Positions 1 through 7,513 of a stretch of 20,228 nucleotides of DNA are shown here, piece after piece. A program made the translations under genes and the position numbers. Source of the DNA: Roseiflexaceae bacterium UBA965 (GTDB lineage: Bacteria; Chloroflexota; Chloroflexia; Chloroflexales; Roseiflexaceae); the NCBI GenBank assembly GCA_002292925.1, contig DBCF01000088.1:1-20228 (forward strand). The letters run 5' to 3'. Numbering within the stretch: the first letter of the stretch is position 1; the number at the start of each line of letters is the position of its first letter. The notes beneath the pieces were generated by a model. That model made no database searches. It worked only from the letters and a program-made list of their open reading frames with translations, and was not told the DNA's origin.

Positions 1-90
1 ACCCATGTCACCCAACATCTGGGTACAGTAGGGGCCGGTGAGTGCCCGTGAAAAATCGAGCACGCGTAATCCCACAAGGGGTAATGTCAT
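1..90 (-). CDS. CaiB/BaiF-family (class III) CoA-transferase, N-terminal fragment
   Basis: Only the first 30 codons are present; the gene runs off the left edge of the window. The minus strand reads MTLPLVGLRVLDFSRALTGP and continues YCTQMLGDMG, which is the typical N-terminus of class III CoA-transferases (L-x-GLRVLD-SR-L-GP-C-Q-LGD-GA). These enzymes move coenzyme A between carboxylic acids. The ATG at 88-90 has a GAGG-containing Shine-Dalgarno (TGAGGA) a few bases upstream. It lies 13 bp after the ppc stop codon, so it is probably the second gene of a ppc operon. The substrate cannot be read from so short a piece. Seen: start, ribosome site and family-typical N-terminus. Inferred: co-transcription with ppc. 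Confidence 0.8.
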   Translation of the reverse strand, partial: MTLPLVGLRVLDFSRALTGPYCTQMLGDMG

Positions 91-103
91 AACATCCTCA
101 CAA

Positions 104-2920
104 TTATCCGGTATTTTTGAGACCGGCAGCTATGCCACTAATACTCAACAAAATCGCATCCTCGAGGTCGGTGTGATCGGCATCGTCAGGATGGGCGCGC
201 AAACGGGTCAGCAATTCGACTTGCACATACGAAATCGGGTCGACATAGGGGTTGCGCAGGGCAATCGAGCGTTGCAAGACGGGGCTCCGTGCCAGTAAGT
301 GCGCGCTTTCGGCAATCATACAGACGGCAGCGACGCTTTGTTGGTACTCGCGTTCGATAATCGTCATCATTTCGCCGGCGAGGGTCTGGTCAGTGACGAG
401 CGTGGCATAGCGCTCGGCGATATACATGTCTGCTTTGCCCAAAATCATCTGGGCATTGTCGATCATCGTACGAAAGAACGGCCAGTCGCGGTACATTTGT
501 TGCAACAGCGCATGGGCAGCATCGGTACCATGGGGGTAATTGGCGACAAATTGATTGACCGCCGTCCCCAAGCCATACCAGCCAGGTAACGTAAAGCGCG
601 ACTGCATCCAACTAAACACCCACGGAATAGCGCGTAAATCCTCGATGCGTTGGCTGTTTTTGCGGGCGGCAGGGCGGCTACCGATTTTGAGCCGACTGAT
701 TTCGGCAATCGGAGTAGCTTCGCGGAAGAAGCGCACAAAATCGGGGTGCTCATAGACCAGCCCGCGATAACTCGCTTGTGAGGCGGTGGCGAGTTGCTCC
801 AGCGCCTGCGTCCATTCGGGCTGGGGATCAGTAGTATGGGCAAAACCGGCTTTGATGACGGCATGGAGCACTTGTTCGAGGTGGCGTTTGGCGATAACCG
901 CTAGGCTATAACGGTCAGAAATCACTTCGCCTTGCTCGGTGATTTTGATTTGGCCACCCACGCTGCCTGGTGGTTGAGCCAAGATGGCTTCGTTGGCAGG
1001 GCCACCACCGCGCCCAATTGAGCCGCCACGACCGTGGAACAAGCGCATGGTAATGCCATGAGTCACGCCACAATCGCGCAACTTGCGTTGGGCTTCGTAG
1101 AGCGCCCAATTGGCTGCCACAAATCCCACATCTTTGTTGCTGTCAGAGTAGCCAATCATGATTTCTTGCAAATTATTGCGCCGCATGACATGCGCACGAT
1201 AACTGGGTACCGCCCAACAATCAGTGATGATACGGTCACAGTGCGCCAGGTCGGCGCCTGTTTCAAAGAGGGGCACGATGTCGATACCGGCATTGGGCAA
1301 ATCGGTTACGCCCGCTTCACGGGCCAACAACAACACCGTCAGCACATCAGACGCACCACGCGTCATGCTGACAATCACCGTTTGGATGGTGCCTGGGGAT
1401 AATTGCTCGTTGAGGGTCGTAATGGTCCGAAAGGTGTCGATGATTTCGTTGGTGGCTTCGCTATAGGGTAAGCGCGCCGGGATTAAGGGGCGTTGGGCGT
1501 GTAATTCGTGACTCAGTAATGCAGTCCGGGTGGATTCATCACAGGCCAAAAAGTCGGCGTGGACTCCGGCATGTGCCAAGATTTCGGCCATGGCACTACT
1601 ATGGCGTTCGCTATGCTGACGGATGTCGAGTGAGGCAAAGCTCAAGCCAAACACATCGACTTGGCGCATCAGGTCATGGAGCGAACCGTTAGCCGCCGCA
1701 GCGCCGGCATTGGCGACGAGGGAATCGTACATGACCTGCAAATCGTGGCGTAAGGCGCTGACATCGGGGTAGATGTCGGCACGCACTGGCGTCAAATTGA
1801 GCGGCCAAGTCGGTTGCACGGTTTGGGTGACGTGGAGCGTCTGGCGCAAGCGTTCGGCAATCAACAAGCATTTGCGCCGGTAGGGTTCGTGCGGGTAACG
1901 GTTCACCAATTCTTGGGCAATGACGGGGAACAATTGTGCGTCGTGTGCGAGTGATGCGAGCAATTCGGGTGACACGGTGATTTGGCGATTAGATTGGCTC
2001 ATCCGTCGGCTAATCCGTTCGAATTCACCAATATAAAACTCGATGGCGGCACTCCGCATCAAGCGCACGGCAGCGATGGTGGTTTCGGGGCGCACAAACG
2101 GATTACCGTCACGGTCGCCACCCATCCACGAGCCAAACTTCAACAATGAGGGGACGCGCCACTGTTGGTCAGGGTAGGCACTTGCGAGGGCGTACTCGAG
2201 GTCGCGGTAGAGGGTCGGGATGAGGCGGACAATGCTTTGTTCGAAGTAATACAAGCCGTTTTTGACTTCGTCGATTACTGTAGGACGCACAACCCGCACA
2301 TCGTCACTTTGCCACAACCCGACGATTTCTTCTTGGACTTGTGCAAGTACTTGGGGGTCATCACTCAACGAAAAATCATGGCCAAGTGGGTCAAGGAGAT
2401 TTGCTAAACGGCGTAGTTTATCAAGAGTGGTGCGCCGGCGGGCTTCGGTAGGATGGGCCGTAAAGACGGGGCGGATACAGGCCTGCGCCAACCATTCATG
2501 GACCTGTGTCGCATTCGCCCCTTGGGTGGCCACGCTGTGAATGGACTCGGCAACAGATTCGCTCCGCAGATGATGAGCACGCCGCATTTGACGCGCCCGT
2601 TCAGCAAGCACCCAGATGCGTTGCAATTGTTCTGATAAATTGACCAGCGCAAAATACGTACTGAATGATTTCACGAGTGTATTGAGCCCATTGACGTCAA
2701 GCCCGGCAATGTGTTTTTGCAGTTCATGGGTACGGGCTGGCGATGGGTGGGCACGCAGCTCTTTGCTCAAACGCCGGACCAGCTCTTCACTGGCAAAGGC
2801 ATCGGGGCCTGCTTGGGTTTTGATCACGTCACCCAACAAATCGCCCAAAAAATGAATTACCGCCGATAGGCGATCCCGCCCACCGCGGTCGTGTGACTGG
2901 GGCATATTGGGACGCTCCAT
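104..2920 (-). CDS. ppc: Phosphoenolpyruvate carboxylase
   Basis: Catalyses PEP + bicarbonate to oxaloacetate + phosphate, an anaplerotic step in the cytoplasm. The 938 residues are about the normal bacterial length. Signature motifs are all present: TAHPTEARRRT with the catalytic His at 156, GGDRDGNP at 267-274, LDIRQHSERH at 431-440, GYSDSNKDVG at 590-599, FHGRGGSIGRGGGP at 628-641 and IGSRPAARK at 746-754. The C-terminus is ISGIAAGLKNTG; the family usually ends in (R/Q)NTG, so this is a conservative variant. Two starts are possible. The ATG at 2920 has no clear ribosome site. The ATG at 2905 (residue 6, MPQSHDRGG) has GGAG nine bases upstream and suits the short leader expected from the extended -10 at 2942-2950. 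The adjacent CoA-transferase start 13 bp downstream suggests an operon. Confidence 0.97.
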   Translation of the reverse strand: MERPNMPQSHDRGGRDRLSAVIHFLGDLLGDVIKTQAGPDAFASEELVRRLSKELRAHPSPARTHELQKHIAGLDVNGLNTLVKSFSTYFALVNLSEQLQRIWVLAERARQMRRAHHLRSESVAESIHSVATQGANATQVHEWLAQACIRPVFTAHPTEARRRTTLDKLRRLANLLDPLGHDFSLSDDPQVLAQVQEEIVGLWQSDDVRVVRPTVIDEVKNGLYYFEQSIVRLIPTLYRDLEYALASAYPDQQWRVPSLLKFGSWMGGDRDGNPFVRPETTIAAVRLMRSAAIEFYIGEFERISRRMSQSNRQITVSPELLASLAHDAQLFPVIAQELVNRYPHEPYRRKCLLIAERLRQTLHVTQTVQPTWPLNLTPVRADIYPDVSALRHDLQVMYDSLVANAGAAAANGSLHDLMRQVDVFGLSFASLDIRQHSERHSSAMAEILAHAGVHADFLACDESTRTALLSHELHAQRPLIPARLPYSEATNEIIDTFRTITTLNEQLSPGTIQTVIVSMTRGASDVLTVLLLAREAGVTDLPNAGIDIVPLFETGADLAHCDRIITDCWAVPSYRAHVMRRNNLQEIMIGYSDSNKDVGFVAANWALYEAQRKLRDCGVTHGITMRLFHGRGGSIGRGGGPANEAILAQPPGSVGGQIKITEQGEVISDRYSLAVIAKRHLEQVLHAVIKAGFAHTTDPQPEWTQALEQLATASQASYRGLVYEHPDFVRFFREATPIAEISRLKIGSRPAARKNSQRIEDLRAIPWVFSWMQSRFTLPGWYGLGTAVNQFVANYPHGTDAAHALLQQMYRDWPFFRTMIDNAQMILGKADMYIAERYATLVTDQTLAGEMMTIIEREYQQSVAAVCMIAESAHLLARSPVLQRSIALRNPYVDPISYVQVELLTRLRAHPDDADHTDLEDAILLSISGIAAGLKNTG

Positions 2921-2941
2921 AACATAGATTTATTTGTGTGG

Positions 2942-2950
2942 ATTATAGCA
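2942..2950 (-). promoter_or_regulatory. Extended -10 promoter of ppc
   Basis: The minus strand reads TGCTATAAT, a perfect -10 hexamer with the TG extension. No good -35 is seen at the usual distance, as is normal for extended -10 promoters. Transcription would begin near 2935. That leaves about 15 nt before the first ATG (2920) or about 30 nt before the second (2905), which has a better ribosome site. Confidence 0.55.
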
Positions 2951-3012
2951 TACACAACATGCATTAACACGTTACTATCATTTATTTACCATCCAAATTT
3001 TCACGTCGATAA

Positions 3013-3021
3013 TGCTATACT
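3013..3021 (+). promoter_or_regulatory. Extended -10 promoter of the solute-binding/efflux operon
   Basis: TGCTATACT on the plus strand is an extended -10 element divergent from the ppc promoter about 70 bp away. Transcription would start near 3028, giving a leader of about 37 nt to the ATG at 3065. No convincing -35 is seen. Confidence 0.5.
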
Positions 3022-3064
3022 ATATACAAATTCAAAATAGTTCTTTCGACAGAAAGTGGTTTTT

Positions 3065-5896
3065 ATGCGCCGTCATTCATCTTCCCGTTGGTATTGGATT
3101 ATCATAATCACCCTGCTCGTGTCGTGTGGCAACAATGGCAGCAGTGGATTGCCCACCATCCCCGCCGGCGAAAACCCCACGGACACGGTGGCAAATGGCA
3201 CGCCGACGAGTAATGGCGATGCTGTAACTATTAGTTACGCAGCCTACGACTACGAACGCGATACCTATATCAATCTCGCCAAACAATTTAGCGAAACCCA
3301 CCCCAATATCAACGTCGTAATTACGTCGCTCGATGATGCCACCCAATTACCTCCAGATAAATCGGGGAATTATCCCACTGATTCAGTTATGAACATGTTA
3401 CGACGCGTCGCAAGTGCGGCAGACACCGCACCATCTTCGTGGGTCACCGAAGAAGCGATTGGCACACCCCTCGTCCTTGATATGAAGCCTTACATGGATG
3501 CCGATACGGGGTTTGATCGTAGCGACTTTTATCCTGGCATCCTCGAGCGTTATACCCAAAACGACAGTATCTACATTTTGCCCCGCAATATCAGCATTCA
3601 GTCGCTTGCCTACAATCAAGACTTGTTTGCAGCCGAAAGTGTCGCCAACCCAGTCCAGAGCTGGAGTTATGCGGATTTATTGGCAACAGCCGAAAAACTC
3701 GCCAAAAAAGAAAATAACACGATTACCCGCTATGGATGGTACGACAATGGCGGTAATTTTGCACTCCTTTATTTCCTCGAACAAGCAGGTGTCGATCTGC
3801 TCGCCATGAAAATCAGTGAGCTCAAGGCCAATGATACCCGCATCATCGATGCCTACAAAAAATACGCCGATTTGATTAATCGTGGGGTTATCTACGCGCA
3901 ACCCATGTATGCCATGGCCGATGGCATGGGCGCGGGCAAAGTCGATGCATCAACAATGCCGATCGACAACCCGAGCGACCCGGCCCAGCTCATCCGTGAA
4001 GGCAAAATCGCAATCTGGAACGAAGGCGCACTCTTTACCGGCGACCCCACCAGCCCCACCCCGCCGTTTACAGTGGGGCATGCGGTGCTCCCATTTACCA
4101 AAGCAAGTGACCTCAACCTCGGTAGCGAAGGCTACATGATTAGCGGTGGTACCAAACATCCCGCCGAAGCGTGGACATTCATCGAGTGGCTGTCACGCCA
4201 ATCAGTCACCACATTTAGCGGCCTAGTCTACCCAGGTTACCTCAATGCCCGCAAATCATTAAATGCCACACAAACGGCCAGTGAATTCGACGACAAACAA
4301 CGCCAATCTGACTATGAATATACCTTGGCGAATTTGCCTCCCCTCGCAAATTACCCCAACCAAGATTTCACGGTAGCGTATAGCATCCTCGGTAGCACAT
4401 CAATGCTGTTTGAAACCCCACCCAAAACAGCTGAAGAAATATTGGCATCGACAGTCCAATCATTAGTAGACAATTATGTCAATTCGCCATATGTTACCCC
4501 CAGCCCGACCCCTGACATTCGCCCCATCATGGTTGCAACCCCCGAAGCCCAAGTAGCCGGGCCCGATCAAACAACGATATCATTTGCCTCATATGGTTCT
4601 TCATTGACCGATATGCGCCGCCTCCTCAAAAACTTCAAGACCCAAGAACCTGGAATTTTTGTCAAACTCATCCAGACCGACAACATTACCACTACCATGA
4701 CCATCAGTGACGCCGCCCAACGGAGTGATTGTTTCTTGTGGAATCAAGGCATCCCCGTGGCAGAACAAGACATCGCCGCCCTCGCCGATCTGCAACCCCT
4801 ACTAGATGCCGATAGCGATATTACGACCAGCGACATTGGCCAAGGGTTGTTTGACATTTATCGCAATAATGGGCGCTTGATTGGCTTCCCCCACAACTAC
4901 AGCACCCGTGGATTAGTCTATCAACCGGCACTGTTGAGTGCCGTAGGCATCACAGCACCAACCGCAGAATGGACGCCTGATGACTTCCTCAAATCGGCCA
5001 AAGCCTTGACGGCCAACGGCGTATTTGGGTATTCGAGCATGGGCAACTATACCGGTGATGTGGCATTTTGGGCCAACCGCTTTGGCGGATCATTGGTGCT
5101 GGGCACCGGCAAAAACGCCCGCGCCAATTACACTGACCCCAACACCATCAAGGCCATCGCATGGTGGCTTGAGCTCAGCAGTATGCATAATGTCATGCCC
5201 AAACCGGTATTTGATTATCGGCGCGATACGACCAATTCCACCTCAGACACCAGCTGGGAACTGCAATCACAGGGCAAAATCGCCATGTGGTTCGATACCA
5301 GCTTAGGCTCGTACGACCCCGCCAATGTGTCCAATGACCCGACCATGACGAAACCGGTATTCTTGGCAGCCATGGCCCCACCGCCGGTAGGCACCATCGG
5401 CCTGTTATCGAGTGATTTGTATATGCTTGGCTATCATGTTTCGGCAGATGCAGCCGATCCCCAAGCCTGTATGCGCGTAATTAATTACATGAGTCAACAA
5501 GCCAACATCAACGCCTACGGCAACATCCCCGCGCGGACAGCCCAAGCACAAGATGCCTTGTTTGAAGAGCAAAACCGCTACATACTGCCGTTGCGCGATG
5601 CATTAGCGCCATTAATGGAAAAACCCCTCAACGTCACCACCGATAGCAACAGCCAATACATGGTTGAGCAGTACTGGCTTATCGAAGCGTTAGACACGGT
5701 CCTCAACAAAAAAGCCGATCTCGCCGGTGCCCTTACCAAAGCCCAAACCGCTACCAATACGTACATGGAATGTGTCGCCAACATCAACCCCAATGCCCCT
5801 GCTGGCAATGGCGATACCAGCGCAAGTTGTGCCAAAAAAGCTGACCCGACCTACATGGGGTATATGACCGACGAAGCCAACCCTGTATCACGTTAA
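3065..5896 (+). CDS. Lipoprotein with two fused family-1 extracellular solute-binding domains
   Basis: The ATG at 3065 (943 residues) is preferred over the GTG at 3056. It yields a clean lipoprotein signal: RRHSSSR, a hydrophobic WYWIIIITLLVS stretch and lipobox LVSC. A weak GAAAG ribosome site lies about 8 nt upstream. Two halves each resemble a sugar-type ABC solute-binding protein (SBP family 1). The first is about residues 55-470, opening VTISYAAYDYERDTYINLAK. The second is about 505-900, opening TTISFASYGSSLTDMRRLLK. A proline-rich linker (TPSPTPDIRP) near residue 480 joins them. Family-1 binding proteins normally have a single module of about 400-450 residues, so this is a tandem fusion. 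It would be lipid-anchored outside the membrane. The following adaptor and FtsX-type permease suggest it serves that machine rather than a classical sugar importer; no MalF/MalG-type permease is nearby. The ligand is unknown. Confidence 0.85.
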   Translation: MRRHSSSRWYWIIIITLLVSCGNNGSSGLPTIPAGENPTDTVANGTPTSNGDAVTISYAAYDYERDTYINLAKQFSETHPNINVVITSLDDATQLPPDKSGNYPTDSVMNMLRRVASAADTAPSSWVTEEAIGTPLVLDMKPYMDADTGFDRSDFYPGILERYTQNDSIYILPRNISIQSLAYNQDLFAAESVANPVQSWSYADLLATAEKLAKKENNTITRYGWYDNGGNFALLYFLEQAGVDLLAMKISELKANDTRIIDAYKKYADLINRGVIYAQPMYAMADGMGAGKVDASTMPIDNPSDPAQLIREGKIAIWNEGALFTGDPTSPTPPFTVGHAVLPFTKASDLNLGSEGYMISGGTKHPAEAWTFIEWLSRQSVTTFSGLVYPGYLNARKSLNATQTASEFDDKQRQSDYEYTLANLPPLANYPNQDFTVAYSILGSTSMLFETPPKTAEEILASTVQSLVDNYVNSPYVTPSPTPDIRPIMVATPEAQVAGPDQTTISFASYGSSLTDMRRLLKNFKTQEPGIFVKLIQTDNITTTMTISDAAQRSDCFLWNQGIPVAEQDIAALADLQPLLDADSDITTSDIGQGLFDIYRNNGRLIGFPHNYSTRGLVYQPALLSAVGITAPTAEWTPDDFLKSAKALTANGVFGYSSMGNYTGDVAFWANRFGGSLVLGTGKNARANYTDPNTIKAIAWWLELSSMHNVMPKPVFDYRRDTTNSTSDTSWELQSQGKIAMWFDTSLGSYDPANVSNDPTMTKPVFLAAMAPPPVGTIGLLSSDLYMLGYHVSADAADPQACMRVINYMSQQANINAYGNIPARTAQAQDALFEEQNRYILPLRDALAPLMEKPLNVTTDSNSQYMVEQYWLIEALDTVLNKKADLAGALTKAQTATNTYMECVANINPNAPAGNGDTSASCAKKADPTYMGYMTDEANPVSR

Positions 5897-5906
5897 TAGG
5901 ACTGTT

Positions 5907-7511
5907 ATGAAATTGTCGCCTTTTGTGCTGTTTTTACGTCTCAGTTGTATTGCCTTGATATTGAGTGCCTGTAGCAGTGGGCAGTCGGCCATCCAAGCCA
6001 CGCCCACCCCTTTACCCGAAGACCCCGGGTTAACCGAGCTGACCTACACCGTAGACCAAGGAGTCATCGAACGAGTCATCGAAGAAACCGCCCGGGTTGT
6101 ACCGGTACAATCCAGCACGCTCAGTTTTGGGCGTGAAGGGGTGGTCAGCAAAATCCATGTAGCCATCGGTGACACGGTGACGAGCGGGCAACTCTTGGCC
6201 GAGCTCAAACAAGACGAAGTAAACGAAGAGCTCCGTAAAGCCAGCGATGACCTCGATGCTGCGAATGTGGCATATACGAACGCAGCCAAGCTCAATGGCA
6301 AATTGATTGAATCCAAACGCAAAGCGGTCACCAATGCCCGCGAAGCTCTCAATCTGCTATTACCCGGCGGTGACAACGATGTCATCCAAGCAGCCCAAAA
6401 AAAGCTCGACGAGAAGCAGCGCGATGTGCGGACCACAGACGAAGACACCGCCACCGCCACCGATGATGCGGTATATGCCATTACGACGACCACCAATGCG
6501 CTGATTGATACGCAGTTTTCATATAGCAAAGCCTATTGGAATCTCGATTGGGTAAATCGTTATGGCACCGACCCGGAGAATCCGTATATTTTTGTCAATG
6601 GCAAATACATTCCCAACGTCCTCAATGCCGAAGGGCGCTACAACTACGAAAAAGCATTTTTGAGTGCCACTGATGCGCTCCGTAGCGCCGAAAAAGCGGT
6701 CCAAGCCGCGCAACGGGCAGTCCAACGCGCCAAAGAAGATCGCCAAATCAAAATCGACGATGCAACAACCGCATTCGAGAAAGCGCGCAGAGAGCGCGAC
6801 AAGTTACTCGCCGGGAGCGATAATACCGATTTGCGCGATGCCCGTACGACCCTCGAAATCGCCGAAGCCGAGCTTGCCAGCGCCATGGCCGATACCCTGA
6901 GTAGCGAAAAGAAAACTGTCGATGCGGCCAAACGCGCATTTGACAAAGCCCAAAAAGCCGTAGCCGATGGCCAACTGATTGCCACCCAAGCGGGGACGAT
7001 TGCGTCGATGGCGATTTTTGAAGGCAATAGTGTCAGCGCATTTGCCCCATCGATCGAAGTTGCCGACCCGAGCAATGTTGAGTTTTCAGCATCACTCAGC
7101 GCCGACAACATGAAACTACTAAGCGAAGGCCAAGATGTCGAAGTGCGTCCCGTCACCCGCCCCGACCTGGTGCTGCCCGCGGTGATTCGCCGGCTGCCGG
7201 CACCCTATGGCCAAAATGGCGGTGTACTCGGTGACCCCGACCAGACCACCCGCTTCACCGTCATCGATAACAAAAACTTCGCATTGGTTGCAGGTGATAC
7301 CGTCGCCAAGGTAACCATCATCCTCGAACGCCACGAAAACGCCTTATGGCTCCCCCCTGAGGCAATCCGCACCTTTGGCGAGCGCACCTTTGTCATACTC
7401 CGTGATGCCGACCAAGAACGCCGCGTCACTGTGGTCACCGGCATCAAGAGCGACCAAAAGGTCGAAATCCTCAAAGGGCTCCGACTCGGTGATGTTGTGG
7501 TTGGGCAATAA
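5907..7511 (+). CDS. HlyD/MacA-like periplasmic-adaptor lipoprotein
   Basis: A 534-residue membrane-fusion (adaptor) protein. The signal peptide ends in lipobox LSAC (Cys22), followed by a proline/threonine-rich spacer. Residues about 64-101 form the first half of a biotinyl-lipoyl-like domain (REGVVSKIHVAIGDTVTSGQ). A long Ala/Lys/Glu/Asp-rich alpha-hairpin coiled coil follows (about 104-350), then the second lipoyl half (LIATQAGTIASMAIFEGNSV) and the beta-barrel and membrane-proximal domains to the C-terminus (LKGLRLGDVVVGQ). The middle of the hairpin is interrupted by an aromatic-rich segment (about 205-250, NPYIFVNGKYIPN), which is unusual. It starts 10 bp after the preceding stop with AGGA five bases upstream, and ends 2 bp before the permease start, so the three genes form an operon. 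It should couple the permease to extracytoplasmic partners. MacA-like is family resemblance, not proof of macrolide export. Confidence 0.85.
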   Translation: MKLSPFVLFLRLSCIALILSACSSGQSAIQATPTPLPEDPGLTELTYTVDQGVIERVIEETARVVPVQSSTLSFGREGVVSKIHVAIGDTVTSGQLLAELKQDEVNEELRKASDDLDAANVAYTNAAKLNGKLIESKRKAVTNAREALNLLLPGGDNDVIQAAQKKLDEKQRDVRTTDEDTATATDDAVYAITTTTNALIDTQFSYSKAYWNLDWVNRYGTDPENPYIFVNGKYIPNVLNAEGRYNYEKAFLSATDALRSAEKAVQAAQRAVQRAKEDRQIKIDDATTAFEKARRERDKLLAGSDNTDLRDARTTLEIAEAELASAMADTLSSEKKTVDAAKRAFDKAQKAVADGQLIATQAGTIASMAIFEGNSVSAFAPSIEVADPSNVEFSASLSADNMKLLSEGQDVEVRPVTRPDLVLPAVIRRLPAPYGQNGGVLGDPDQTTRFTVIDNKNFALVAGDTVAKVTIILERHENALWLPPEAIRTFGERTFVILRDADQERRVTVVTGIKSDQKVEILKGLRLGDVVVGQ

Positions 7512-7513
7512 CC

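Noticed and set aside
6044..7156. Two open frames (161 and 170 codons) opposite the adaptor coiled coil
   Set aside because: They are shadows of the Ala/Lys/Asp-rich coding sequence, with Ser/Ala-rich translation and no start signals.
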